64,000 nt of DNA from Aplidium turbinatum. Lineage: Eukaryota; Chordata; Ascidiacea; Aplousobranchia; Polyclinidae. The position numbers and the translations under genes are program-made. The notes beneath the pieces are model-generated. The model ran no database searches. It had not been told where the DNA came from and saw only the letters and a program-made list of their open reading frames with translations. Of this stretch, positions 42,401 to 57,400 are shown piece after piece (the stretch's first letter is position 1; every line of letters starts with the position of its first letter). The DNA lies in NCBI GenBank assembly GCA_918807975.1, contig OU964932.1, positions 2,914,001 to 2,978,000 on the forward strand, read 5' to 3'.

Positions 42401-45400
42401 AGAAATGCGGTAAAGTCACTCCCAGAGCCCAGTGGTAGGAAGCTGAGAAAACAATAAAACACATGTTTTAATATAAGATAATAAATCAAAAACAACAATA
42501 GGTAGGCTATGTTAATCAAAGATTAAACACCTAGTAAAATAAAAGCACTGTCCAAACAACTGACACAGTTGACATACGACTTGAACATACAGAGGCTCTG
42601 TTGTTTGTGACAATGTTAGTCGGTTCTTCCATGTGTCGTACACCGTCTTTCTTCCCGCAGCGATTTCAGTGGTGTCAGGATTTGTAACTGACTTTGCTGC
42701 ATCGTAAACTACATCCCGTAAACTTGCGACACCGTGACCATTCAAAGAGTAATTTCCAATGATGCTGATATCGATATTTAAGTAAGCAACCGCGCGGGAA
42801 TCTAGTTCTTTTTGGAATTGCTGAAACAAACACAATCTTTGCGGTGGTGGTATCATCACAATTCGAAAGCAAAGTATAAACAAGTGGTAGACTACAATTA
42901 AAATTATTAGTATAATGGCCGCAACTCAAAAATTTGAGTGCTTTTCACTTTCACAATTCCATACAAACATTAACTTTTCAACGCCACTTGTGACAAATTC
43001 GTCACACGGAGTTGCTTTTAAAATTTGGTAGCCACTTTAACCAGGGCTATCTGAAGGGGATATGAAGGCTTTTATTACGTAGAAGGAACTATTGAAGTTA
43101 CTATTGCTTTTATTACAATAGAAGGGCTTCTGTTTTAATGTAATCTGCATTGAGCTATAGCCTGCTGCAAAAGCTTTGGAAAAAAGCTTGCTGGTAACCT
43201 TTCAAAAATGTTTTTTTTAACAAGTATTCCTTAAATATGCTCTATATATCATTTGCTAACTGTCTTCTGTAGCTAAATATACCAGCTGCAAAACAATTCT
43301 TTGGAAAGAAATTAACGCTCTTGCAAACATAAAAAATAAACTGCATGTTCATGTTGCACTCAAGGCCCTTTAAGTTAGCTTGGCCTACCATGTGGCCCAC
43401 AAGTTCAGAATAGTTGCTTACTCCGCAGTTTTTCCAAAGGCATTTCATTACCAGCAGAATTGTTTTCCAAGTAGCTAATTGTGTTTTGTGCACCTGACTT
43501 TGACTGCTTAGCCTACTGAGAATATTCATCAGCTGTCTGATTTGGGGACCTTTAAAAAAATCACCTGTTCACCTAATGTAATTTTTTCTATTTTTATCAC
43601 AATGGGCTGCAGCCTACAGATGTCGAAAGCATGAATATGTTTGTTTTTCAAATTAAAATATTGCTTTAAAGGCTAATACCAAGCTATGGAGTGGAACAAT
43701 GACGATCCGGCAACCGCGGTAGAAGAACAAAGCTTACTCACTTTCATATCTACGAGCCAGTTGCTTTGTCGTAAAATGTAAAGTATTCACGTCATACTTC
43801 GCTGCCCCACAAACAGAAAACCCATCGGTAATTTGTACATGTTGCGGTATCTGTGTTGATTGCAGAAAGAGAAGTTTGCCATTTTGAAGTTTATGTCTAT
43901 TTTTCACTGGTAGTCATGGCACGGTATGGTAATCCTTCAAAGACTTAATTTGTTGCTTCGTATTCTTCTTTTATGCTCATTAAACCACTCTTGTTTGCAC
44001 TAACTCTACGTCTGGACAAGCCTATTGTTTTCTGTTATTGCGATTGATTGCTTTTGCATTGCATTAACCTGTTAACCATACACATGACCGTTGAAAGGAT
44101 AACCTGATCCGGTAACAATGAGATGCTCCGGACCTAAATCAAAACATTTCTAAGAATAACGCAGTGTATCCAAAGAATACGCTGTGTTTTTTCAAGTTTC
44201 AGCCTTTTGGAAAGCTTACTGGCCCATAAAATCATCCCGATCGAGACCCAAAAATATTGAACCTGTCAACGTTACTAACCATACATAACTAACAGTTATC
44301 ATGATGGTGTTTAGATCAGAATGATGGCTGTTCACCATTGAAGACTATAAAGAAACTGCCCTGAGTCTGCGCACTGTATTAGGTACTCGAAAAATCTCAC
44401 CAATAGATAACTTTTGATGATGTAGCCTATCGATCAAATAAACTGATATTTTTATACATTTCCTGCGCTTATGAAATCTTTGATCTCTTTTAGTTGTTTA
44501 AGATTTCATCAATAAACAATTATGTTGATGTTCCGCAAATAACATAAAACAGTGTAATTGCACTGTGGCATTTTTGTCGTCGTATCCAGGCTTACACCTG
44601 GTGGTTGAAGATTTTAGACTAAGTGGACGGCAAGGCAAGGAAGCCAATCTTCGTATCCACCTTTAGGCATGCCCTTAAGTGTCCTGCCAGAGACACAGCC
44701 ACATGCTCTTGAGCGGTGTCAAACCGGCGCCCTGTCGATTGTCGTTCCAGGGCTCTATCCATATGGTATTGAGGTGCACGAAAACTATGCAAAATTCACC
44801 GTCATGAGGAGTTTATTTCAGCTGGCCATAGCCCTAAGAAGGGCAGTAGGCATTTCTCTTTAGAGCAGCCAGCTGTTCATAATCGTGAGAGAAATCAAGG
44901 GCTGTAGTCGAATCGGCGCCACTCTGCAATCGACGGCATGTCTTTAAGTGTCTTGCCAAAGTCACAGCCACATGCTCTTGCGCGGTGTTGAACAGGCGGC
45001 CTTTTGAACGTGGAACTATGGCTCTCACCACTCGGAGTGTACCATAAGGGGCACATCTTATTAAATCAACAATCTAGAAGTGATTGGAAAAAGTTGGGTG
45101 CAATTTTAAAATGAGCGCCCCAGATACGCTCCCAATAGGACTAATATTTTAGGCACCAAAAACAATTTTTTATCGGCCAGTGACTTGAAAATTCCACCAT
45201 TGTGGTTAATATTAAGCGTTTCTGTGGATAGTGGTAGCATGAAGCTTTTGCAGCGTTACTATTTGAAAAGATACTGGTAATTACTGTGGTTAGAATGAAT
45301 TTTACAAGACGCTGGGCTATTTTAGGCTACTCTTGAAAATTGTACGAATTAATTTTGGAATTTTACATCGTTTGTTAGATTAATTTAAGAAAATGTGTTA

Positions 45401-48400
45401 TTCCGTCAACCTCAGCGGACAAGCCCATGTAGCAAGTTGTCAGTTTAATCTCACAGATGACAAGCCGCCATCGGGAAGAGGTAAAACGCTTGCAGGTAAG
45501 ATAGGCACAAAATGGCCGCTGTATTTGCAAATGTATGGTAAGAGTAGGCTATGGATTGTAAGAAAATACTAATTGCGGTCTGGCCATTTTTTACCAATAT
45601 GTGCTGATAGCCGGGAAGAACGCCCCTCTCTTCACATGTCCTCTGCCCTGGCGCCTGCTGGTTTTGTTGGCTCTTTCTTTGTTTCCACAAAGATAAGAGT
45701 TAAACTGACTGGTAAAGCGGTGGTCGAATATCATTGTGGCAGAATTAGTGGTGCGATACTGACGAGCCCAGCCTCATGGGCGAAACACGGTGTCTATCGC
45801 TGTCAATTCTTGCTACAAATCGGCTGCCGAGAAACAGATCGTTGATTGGAAAGTCTGAATGGCTTGCGTGGAAGCTACACCGTTATGGTTAGCGAATCGC
45901 AGCTGCTCGCTGTACTAGCAAGCGCTCAGCCTTGTGCTGATAGCCGGGAAGAACGCCCCTCTCTTCACATGTCCTCTGCCCTGGCGCCTGCTGGTTTTGT
46001 TGGCTCTTTCTTTGTTTCCACAAAGATAAGAGTTAAACTGACTGGTAAAGCGGTGGTCGAATATCATTGTGGCAGAATTAGTGGTGCGATACTGACGAGC
46101 CCAGCCTCATGGGCGAAACACGGTGTCTATCGCTGTCAATTCTTGCTACAAATCGGCTGCCGAGAAACAAAGGTATATATTTGTTATGACATATAAGCTT
46201 AGCACGACACAATGCATTACCTCAACCCATTCTGTAGATCCGATAAGTCCATATTCTTCAGCTCCCCAGCTGCAGAACATCAAAGTCCGCCTTGGTCTCC
46301 ATCCTTGCTTTACCATCTCTCCAAATGCTCTCACCACTTCCAACATTGTAGCAGTCCCACTAGAAGGATCAATAGCGCCGAACACCCAAGCGTCTCTATG
46401 GTTACCAAGCAACACGTACCTGTCTGTGTAGTAAATTGAATTCCATTGTAATCAAAATGTGTAGTTTTATCATCATTCGATAGTTTGAACAAAAACGCAA
46501 GTCAATAAAAAGAATGATAGAGCTTCACTAGAGAGTTTGATTTGTCATACCATAAGCACTTAGCCTATGTGCTTATCGTAGGCTACAATAAGAACTCGTA
46601 TACCTAATATTCGGACTTTGCAAATGCACATAACCCGATTTGTTTCGTGTTGAATAACTTTTGAGCCTGTTGATGGTATTTATGCTATCCCTTGAATGAA
46701 TTAGATTAGTAGGCTATGGTGTAGATGTCCACAGTTGAATAATTTAGGCAGGTATGAAAATAACATTTAGTGTGACCAAAATTTAATTTCTGTAAGTCGT
46801 AGCTACGGAAAGAATGAACAACAAATGGCACAGTAATGGTAGAGGGCACACCACTGTGTTATGAATGAAGGCAGTGGCGATGGTAGGGGTCCAATGGGTA
46901 CTTTTGAATCAGAATCTTTCCAGAACACCCAACGAAGAAAATATGCAAATTTTAAGGAGTCCAATGTTTTAGAAATAGCTTGATTGAGTTTCATTGGAAC
47001 CATTTAAAAATTAAAAACAACAATTTTTTTTATAAAATGATAAAACGAAATTGGTTTGGCACCAAAAGCAACATCACCTGGTTCGGTGCTTCCCCTGATG
47101 TAGCCAATCACATTATGGATCGTCGCTTCCTCGTTCTCGGTTTTAACCGACAATTTCAGTGTTCTGTAAAAACGATTTAAGGTTTTAAAATTGATTGTTA
47201 ACAATTTATTTTACCTCTCAAATAATTGACCCGTTGTGCTGCAATATTTTCAGCAATCATTTTGTGTGAGCAAGTTAATCAGTTTCTCAAATGTTTAGAT
47301 TAGACCATATTTTTGCTGTGATACTGTAGCCTATGATTCTTTAGTATTTCTTTTAAAGTTTTTCTCTTATAGGCTTGAAAGGACTGTATGACTAGCCGAA
47401 AATATTCGCTTATTGTTTTTTGTTTTTGTACTGTTAAATGTAGTGTTGTTGCTGGGTTATGTTTGTTCATGGTTTAAAAAAGTAACCTCTCTACTCAGAT
47501 TTAATTTAAGTTTTATGACAAATTATAGCAAATGTGCGATTATCAGTTATCAGTGTAGGCTACAACATAAATAAAATGACTTTTCGTCCGTCAAAAAAAA
47601 AAAAATACAACATACCGTAATTAAAATACACTGTTTTTTGTGTGATAAAAATGAAATATCCTCAACCCAAAGATGAAATCTTCTTCAACAGATTGATCAT
47701 GTTTGATCAGCTGTGATCTCCCTTATGAACTGCCTCCATTTTGTTCTGTCTTTTGTTTTTATTAGTGCTTCCGGCATGCTTTTTATTCCTGTAATTTGCT
47801 TGATATTGTCAAAATATTTCATTTTTTTTCGTCCTTTTGTTCGTTTGTCGTGCACCATCCCAGTCAACATTGAATTTTACAACGAGTTGCTTCTTGCTAT
47901 GTGTCCGAAATGTCTCAGTTTTCTAAGGTTAATGTTGTTAATCAAACTGCATTTATCGTTTATTTGTTGTGAAACAAATTCATTTGTTATTCTTTTTATC
48001 CAGCTGATGCGTAATAGTCTTCTGTGACACCACATTTCAAAACTTTTTAACTTTTTAATGTCACGTTTTTTGAATGTCCAAATTTCACATCCATATGTGG
48101 CAATTGGGAAAACGAGAGTTCACAGCAATCTTAATTTTGTGTTTTTACCAATTGATCTCTGTTTCCACACCGTTGTAAGTGATGTCACAGCTGTTTTTGC
48201 CATAGCAATTCGCCTTCTAATTTCCGTGCTATCATCATAAGTGTCAGTTATGACACTGCCAAGATAGCAGAAATTACTTACACTTTCAACAACATTATCA
48301 CCAATGCATAAGCTTGGACAAATTTCATCCTTTTTACTTACTGTATTGCCACTTAAGGTGAAATACCATCGTAAAATTGATATTCTTTAGCGAGGTGACA

Positions 48401-51400
48401 CATCAACTATCATTTTCTATGCGCAATCTTTCAAGAGTATTTTTATTTAAACCAAACCGAAAGCATCAATTATTATGTTTGAAACTAACCAAGCCTGATA
48501 TTTGTTCAGAGCATTTATATCTATAATTTTTAACTTACTTGTTTTTGTAAGAATTTCTAAACCCCGGTCCGTATCTGTAGGTGATATTAAGTCCCCCTTT
48601 CCAAGAGTCTGCAACCTCATCTCCTGCTAACTTTTCAAGATATTTCACAGCGTCAATGTACCCAATGGGAGTCACAGGAATTTTTGGCAATGTCTCCTTT
48701 AGCTGATCTTCTGGCATATGCCAAGCTGAATCTGTAAAATTGAGGCAGCCAACATGTGATGTATTGTAACTACAGCAATTTTTTAGGCCTAATTCTTTTA
48801 AAAAGAGCAAAGAAAATGTCAAATTAAAAGAAATTACTATAAATCTTTAAAAAATCAGAATAAAATAATGTTTTGTAGTCTAGGTTAGTGGTGAGATTGT
48901 TGCATTGTAGCTAGTGCTAGTGTAGTAGACGTAAGCAGATAGTACCTGGTATGTTAACTTCAATAATAACCTTGCGACAAGTGAAAATATTAAGAACACC
49001 CGTATTGTGCTACTTAGGGTTAAAAACAGCATTTTTTTGTTTGTACCCACGAAATGTGTACACAATTAATAAAGTCAATGATAATTAAAGTGCAATTTGT
49101 ATGTTCTGCTTGGAATTTATGCTTTGTGGAAGATTTAGTTTGTATCATCAGTAATACTGTGGTTTGTTGAAAACAGTAAAATCAGATGAGCTTTTCCAAC
49201 TGAATCTTCTGACCTCTGGTCTGTATTGTTTTCCGGTCAGATCAAATCAACTTTGTTGCTTAACTAAATTTGCACAAGATTAGAATCTAGACAACAACCT
49301 TTCGTTAAAATTCAAAAATGTAAGAATACTTCACCAATTGCAGGATAGTTTGGCGTCCTTGGATCTCCACGATCTAAAAATAGCGTCCCTCTTTGAGCCC
49401 CAGTAGAAGGAAGGAACCAACTATCAGGATAAACGCCCGCCCATGGAACTGTGTAGTCTTCGGGGTCGGAATAAAGAATTAATCCAATGCATCCATATTG
49501 TTCGGCATGTGTAGCTGTTATAAAATATGTCAGGTTGGTTGCTTTGTATAACAAGATATAAAACGTTTTTCATTGTTTGAATATATAGTAAGCTGTGTCA
49601 TTGGGCGGCAACTGAAAGACACGTATAGGCCAGTAGAACAGGTTTAATGAAATTGAAAAACTAATAGAAAAACAACTGATTGAAAGAAACGTTAGGTTTG
49701 TATGTAAAGGATGTTTGCCTTTCGTGTTCGATACTTACATTGCACAAACACGTAAACATACAAAGCACATCAGATTGGGAAAATCTTTACAAATGAATCT
49801 AACCAGTTTATCAGATATTCTAAATTTTTGCATTTAAATACATATTTTCTGCACTTAAAAATATTTGTGAACTAATCTAAACGTTGTTTCATAAGCGCTT
49901 TACCCTTAAAATCTGATTTGATAATATCACAATACTTTTCATGTTATGTAGCTTTCAAACAAAAACACTGGCGTTGAAATTTACATTACAGTATTACGAA
50001 ATTGTTGATAAGTCAACAAAAACTAGCTGAAAAAAGAGCAAACAAGAATAAAATTGAAATTAGAGTCAAAAATACATTTAAGGGCACATAAGTCCATCTG
50101 TGATTAAAGTATGCTGTTGACAGTGTTATGTTTCAGGAATGTCTTTCATTTCCCATTTATCACTTTTTGATCATGTGATTCAGGATTGGAAGCTAGCCTA
50201 ATTCAGCTTGTCCTTTAAAAAGCAAGCAAGCAAGCAAGCGGCTTTGAAAATACTGTATAGTCAAATAATGTGCACTTTAAAGTTAGAATCCCCTTTTAAT
50301 CAATAAAATATGATGATTTGATTGTTTTTTGTAAATAACTAAACACATCGTCAGTCAAGATGGCCTTGATTAACATTCTCAGAGATCGTACAATTCGATA
50401 ATTGCACTCACAGCAAGGCGTTCGATATCTAAACGGCGTCATCTGTCTCAATCGCATTTATACAAGCAAGAGCTGGGGAAATGGGTGAAAAATAACATAC
50501 TGAGACAATTGGTGGTGCACAAGCGTACGCAAGTATCGTCTTATAGTCGTAGAAGAGATAGTGTTATAGTGTTGGCAACGCTTTACGTTGAAACTTTGAC
50601 AATGGAACTTGTTGATTGATTGATGGAGACGCACTTTTTGGCAAAAAGCACGAAACGAAATTAATGCGCCGTGAAAAAAATCCTTACCGAAATCGACCAT
50701 GTGCCACGCTCAAAGAGAGTGACTGGGTGGACTACAATTATTACGATGCGCACAAAAGGTTAATTGAGGTCTGTTTGGTAGGCTCGATTGAATGTTACGT
50801 AATTTTCGATTGCGTATTTTCCAATGCCAGAACAGCTGTCGGGTCTTTGCATAATGTTTGTGCGAGCGTGTTTAGCCTCAGCCATCTTTGTACGGGCGTC
50901 TGGCTTTTCCGCTCCACCATGCACCAATGGGGAATGGTTTCTTCCTCTACTTATGAATGTGGTGCTGAGGAACAGACTGTAGACCGTATCATCAACGATG
51001 GCAGTGGCACCATCTTCAAGCTACTTAATGGAATGGAAGGTCTACATGTCGTGAATGATAAAACAAAAGACAGGCTGCTATTTAGAAGCCTTTTCAGCTT
51101 AGTCCGGAAACATCGTGAATCGAGAGTGGTAAAAGGATAGACCCTCGGCCCCAGAGGCTTCCACGACGACGACGAGCGCGTTGAGCCATCGTGTTTGCGC
51201 TTTAATATTTTGCAAGTATCTTTTTTCAAATACGTGAGAAAAAAAATCGGATTTCTTCTCAGTTTTTATTTTACCAGCTCAGTGGCCAAGTGGTTGTCGC
51301 CTTCGGTTGTAGTGCTGGTAGGTCTATGATCGATTTCAGCTCGGGTTATACCGAAGACTTTAAAAACGGTACCGATTGTATTATTCTTTCTTGCATAAAC

Positions 51401-54400
51401 CAGTGAGAAAAAATGGCGTAATAATGTGATGACATCCTAATTCTGTTGCAAAATTAAGAATGAGTCCTGTCGCAAAAAGACCTTGGTAGTTGCGAAGCGA
51501 CAATAAACAAAACCATATCATCATTTACAGCCATAACAAATATTACAACCCGACTGAGAAAGCCTTTGAAAGGTTACTCCTGGAAGTCACATACTTGTAG
51601 AGCCATTGATCCACCGACGTCGGCCCGGTCACCGAGATTGACGGAGTGAATTTACCACGTGTTGTTGAAGTGTTGTTGTCTGTAAATTATTCCATCCACT
51701 AGGTGCTGCTGAATGAATGATGCGTCTGCTGAAAAAAATAAAGATGCTTCGTCTGCAAGCCCAAAAAATGCAACCCAAACAGCAACATCCGTCAATTTTA
51801 CATTGATTCAACGTCTGCAGAATGTCAGAGAAACATGGCTTTTAATGTCTGTTGCATTTCAGGTAAACTTTTTGTACTTCAAGCTTAAAATGAGGAGCAA
51901 GATATATTTTAGCCTGGTGGTGCTACATCCCTGAAACTCTACCTTCTTAAAGAGTGACATATTACCCCGGGAGCATTACTTCTACTTTGGAAACCAGACC
52001 ATTAGGCCAAAATGCTATTACTATTGCTAAACCTGACGTAACAAGTTTTGACGAAGGACTATGGATTATTGTACAGAATCTTTGCTGTTTTTTGTCAAAT
52101 GAGGCCTTATGCTCCCCATGCATGTCCAACTGATGACGTCGTTTTGAGGTGGGTGTAAACCCTCCAACCACTCGACTAAGACAGCCGCGTTCTTTTGTTT
52201 CCTTATGTTTGTTTATTGCTTGGTTATGTATATGTTAATGATAATTTATTTTTAAATAAATATTTTTTCCTTTATCTTAATGATAGTTTACAACTTGTGT
52301 TTCAGCATCTGCAACTGAAAGGAAACATGTACCTTTGTCTCCTCTGAATATACTTCCATATCTTGCTATGCAAATCTTCCCAGCAGGGTTTATATTCAGC
52401 GTTCTATTGAGATAAATAAAGTCTTCAATAGTTCCAAAATTGACGTAAAGAAGATCGCCCTGTTGTCAAGTTAAAAGACAGATGTTACGTTAAAACAAAA
52501 TGAACCAGCAATGTCTTAGTCGGGTGATACATCAATGAAATATGAAAATGCAGTAAATACGTGGCATGTTGATGTTAAAACAGTGTTGCAGTAAGTCTTC
52601 GTAGTTGGAGTATTTATTGTTCAGGCGTTCTGCAAGTAGTCTGAACAGATTTCATATTCTTGGTTGGTCGAAGTAGCGCACTCGATCGTGTAGCGCTTGT
52701 TCACTTCTCAAGATGTGCACTTGAGCAACAGATAGGAAATTCTCCATTCAGCTGTACCTCGTAAATGGAATAATTCACCGACAGTAACACTTAAACCATG
52801 CATTATGCTTTGGAAACAAATGAAAGTTTCAGTCTGTCAACCCCAACAACCAGGGTCTGCATTGGTGTTTCAAACCATGTACAATTGTAAAAACATGAAT
52901 AACTATCAAGATGAGATTATGCTTTCAAAAAGTTGTTAACACTAAATCAATCACTCAATAATTGTTTGATCTCTGCCCTAAACAATGTTGTTCGATTTGT
53001 TGTAGGCTTAAAGCGAATGCGAAGTAACAGCTTAAATTCGCCTTTTGTTAACAAAAATGTTCTTCAAAAAATTCACCTCCAGTTCTCCAGCTGCTGAATA
53101 AGCGTTAAAAGGGTCAACAACATCCGGATCGTTTTGTTCCGGATCTACAACAAGCTCTTTCCTTTGGGAAACATCGGTTTCCGTTCCATCCTCGTTTAAA
53201 ATAGCGACATAATTGGAATCGTTTTGCTTAGGATAAGAGAGGAGTACGTCATAGGGATAGACCAGTGGTTCTCAACCTTTTTGACCCACGGACTATTCTC
53301 AAGCTCGCCTATATATCCGCGGACTCAAGCTATATATTAACAAAAAATAGGTTTTTTGATTTCTATCCAAGAGAGTTTAATACGGTATCAACGAAAAAAG
53401 CAAGCACTGTTTTTCACTCAACACACACTCAATGAGAGCCTTGTCCTTGAACTTGCTTGACAAGTTTATCAAACTCCGGAATTATGGTTGTCAGTGCACA
53501 TCTGATGTCATCTTCCGGTTGAAGTCTATTGCGATACTTCGTTTTGATCATCGTCAGAGTTGAAAAGCCGGATTCACACAGGTATGTGGTTGGAAATGGT
53601 AAAAGATCTGTTGCAGCTTGCTTGCAAAGATCTGAAAGACTAGGCTCCATCGACTGCACATTTGCCCAAAATTGAGTCAAAGAAGCCTTTTTAAACTTGT
53701 CTTTCCACATCTGTCGGCTTTGCAATTCAAGCAACTGTTCAACAATGCAGTCCATATCTGAATGAAGTTTTAGCACTGACACCTGAAAAGGATTCCGAAT
53801 CCAATTAAAGATCCTGCAATAATTGTTGGAAGGAATATAACGATCCAATTCAGAAAGAAATGTGTTGAGGTGCTCAAGAAAGATGGGAAGAATGACGCCC
53901 AAATTGATATCTTTCTCTTCCACAAATAAGTTCAATCCTGGGAAAGCAGCTAACATCCCACTTTTCATTCGATGCATCCACAGCTTTATTTTACGTTTGA
54001 ATGCATCAATACTTTCCAAAACATCAAAAAATAGTTTCTCTTTTCCTTGCATAGAACTATTCAGTTGGTTTACATGGCTGAAAACATCGGCCAAAAATAG
54101 CAACTTCGCAATCCATTCATCATCACGAAAGCGATCAGCAAGTTCATGATTTTGCTCTTTTAAAAAAGCATGGGTTTCCTCTTTAAGAGTAGCCACTCTC
54201 TCAAGCACCTTTCCTCGTGACAACCAACGAACAGTTGAATGGAACAGAAGCCCACTGAGTTCCGCTCCCATTTCGTCACACAAAGCACGAAATAAGCGAG
54301 TGTTCAAAGGACGAGATTTAATATAATTTACCACAGATACAACCTCTTTGAAAACTATGGCAAGATTTTCTTGTATTTCTTTTGTTGCCAAATTTTCTCT

Positions 54401-57400
54401 GTGGAGAAGACAATGAACAACCGAAATGTTATTGTTTTTCCTTTTCACAAAACTCATGAAGGCTTTCTTACTTCCCATCATGGCTGGAGCACCATCGGCA
54501 CAAACAGACACGCAATTAGACCACTCAAGCTGATGCTCTTCAAAGAAGTAATCCACTTTCTTGAATATTTCTTCTCCTGTGGTATTTTTAGCAAGTGGAC
54601 GGCAAAACAGAAACTGCTCAACGAAATCATTTGTGTCAAAATATCGCACAAACACCATGAGCTGTGCATCACTTCCGATATCGGTTGTCTCATCCAGTTG
54701 CAAACTAAATCTTTCACAGCATCTTATGGCAGTGATTGTTTGTTGCAGAACATTTCTTGAGAGTTCTTCGATACGCCGCTTCATGGTGTCGTTTGACAAA
54801 GGAACCATTTCCAGTTTGTTAGCAGCAGCATCACCACACATTTTCCTGGCCATTTCAACAGATGCTGGTTTAATCAAATTTTCTCCAGCTGTGTGAGGTG
54901 CTTTTGCACAAGCGATTTTCCGCAAAAGAAGCACGCACTGCATGACTGTGAGAATATACTATTCCTCCCCAAGCAGTTGGGCGATCAATGCGACTTCGCT
55001 TCACCTGATGCTCTTTTTTTTAAATACTTCAAGAGATTTGTTAACAAAATTTCCATGGTTTGATTCTAGGTGCCGACGAAGTTTCGTGTCCTTTAAAGAG
55101 CTGTGAGCTAAGACTGTTAAGCACAGCACACACTGCGGCTTCACTTCGCCATTCACCTCAATCGAAGTAAATCCAAGCTTCAAGTATTCATCATTATATG
55201 CAAAAACTTGTTTTCTTTTAACCATTTTAAGTAATTCTGTCTGAGACTGTTCACCAGGCATCTAATCTAAAACTGACTGTGTTCTCACCGGTAGAACACA
55301 GTCAGTTTTAGAATTTTAACCAATTTATTATGACATCACAAAGATAAAGTTGGTGAAATAGGAGCATTTTACGTTTTATTTGTAATACAATATGAACTGA
55401 CTTCTAGCAAAAGCAACTGTGCTCGCGGACTCATCCAGGCCCTTCCGCGGACTCATTTGAGTCCGCGGACTCGGGGTTGAGAAACACTGGGATAGACAAA
55501 GACTGCATCAAGTCCGGCCTCAGTAAAACTTTGTTTGACGAATTCAACCAATTCAACTTCATCGACTGATCTCCCAGCAATGTGAGGCCGTTTGCTAAGA
55601 AACCTGCACAACATTTAACTTGAATTTGATTGCTTGAAATGTTGTTTAAAATTATCAAAATTTTGAGGACTGTATTTTGTTCAGTATACAATTTTTCTTT
55701 TCCTTACTTGTTAACATAAAATTTTAACAACAAACTCTCGTTCAAAAGCTGTAAAACAAGATCATTTGATAATTTCAACCAAACGTTGTACAACGCATTG
55801 TCTTGACAATTACATTTACTCTGCTTGTTTGTTAATATATGGCGCTGTTGAAACAAACTAGAAAATAAAAGTGTTTGTTCTTGTGAGTTTTATGAAAGTC
55901 ACCGTTTCATTTTCGATCACAACTTAAAGTTAAATTAAATTTTACAATTTTTTATAAAATCTGACAACTCTCCAAAATCTGGCAACACTGAAACCGGAGT
56001 CGGAATCCGCTGGTTATGAACTGAGGAGTCGGAATTGTAGATATTTTGCCCGACTCCACAGCCCTCGTTAATAAGGGCGTGTCAATTATAGCAATAAATT
56101 TTTTATTGTATTTTTTTTTAGATGCTGGGGTCTAAAAACTTGTGTATGCTTGTAGTAAGATAGAATATGCAATTTTTTCAATAAATTTTAGTTGTTTAGC
56201 TTGGTAAATTAACAAAAAGTTAAAATATTCTCAAAAAAACATTTTTTTTTCAATTTATTTTAAGTTGATTCTTTCCCAGCATAAAATATTCTTCGTCACT
56301 TTATTCCGCATTATATTTTTTGACATAACCAACAATTATTTGTTCAATTTTTGTTCTTTCAAGTAAGAAAAACAAGTTTGTTTAGAAGAAATCTTGAAAA
56401 TTTAGTAAAAAAATGCCTAAACCACCTTTAATTGCCAAAAATTGTGTATCTTTTTCAAACTTTGCAAAATTGTCTGAAATGCTGTTCACAAATACAAAAA
56501 TAGTTTTAAAAAGTTGCAGGCATTGTAATTTGAGCTAAATCCTGTTTCGATTCATTTTTACTCATAATTTGTCGACTCGCTTGTTGAACTCTAACAAAGC
56601 TATATCTCTCTTTTCTTGGGTGTAAACTCGGCTTGCAGCTTCTGTCACCATCTTTACACATCTTTCTACAGCTTGGCCGTGGCAGGGCCATTCAGGGACT
56701 TTCATTGGCGTATCAACAAACTTTTTGATTTCTTCCAATGGTAGCATAACAGTTCATAGACTTCTGTTGACCAATCGATCAATTCAATCTGTCATACGTC
56801 AATCTATCTACAATCAAAGAAGTTGCATTAATGTTAATTGTGGGAGTCTTTCTAGGACGAACAGAGTCATCACCTAAACTGGATACTCTGTCACCGCCTC
56901 TTATTGCTGTTATTTTTTCCAGACCTTTTTTCCTCTCTTCCATATCTTCTGAGCACAACATAGTTTGAATTATCATCTCGCTAAATGCATACCACGCTGA
57001 TCGTTTGATTGTCGGCAAAACTGCTTGTATGACAGATTTGTTTTGCTGTTGAAGTAGACGAAGCTGAAACAAAATATGCCGTGGTCCTTCAATCCAATTG
57101 TGCTTGACTTTAATTTGAAACCAACAAGGGTAATAGACACCAACAATATATTCAACAATCAATTTCAAATTTTTGAGATTTTTTCCTTTTAGATTGTGCT
57201 TCGAAACCCATATTCGACAAAATCTGTTTGCTGTGGTCAACCATCTAGCATGATTGACAGGGATGTGTAAAAGGCAAATGTGTAAGAGAGCCAAATCCGA
57301 GGGAAGATTTCCAGTTTTGATTGCCTGTGTCATCCTGTAACCATATGCTTGGTCAGTCGAAAGATTATCTACAACACTATCTTCAAGTTGAACAAGTGCT

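Noticed and set aside
47713-48240. Plus-strand open frames at 47713-48027 and 48058-48240
   Set aside because: They are antisense to the RTE-like LINE remnant.
54371-54760. 129-codon plus-strand frame
   Set aside because: It is the shadow of the hAT transposase on the opposite strand.
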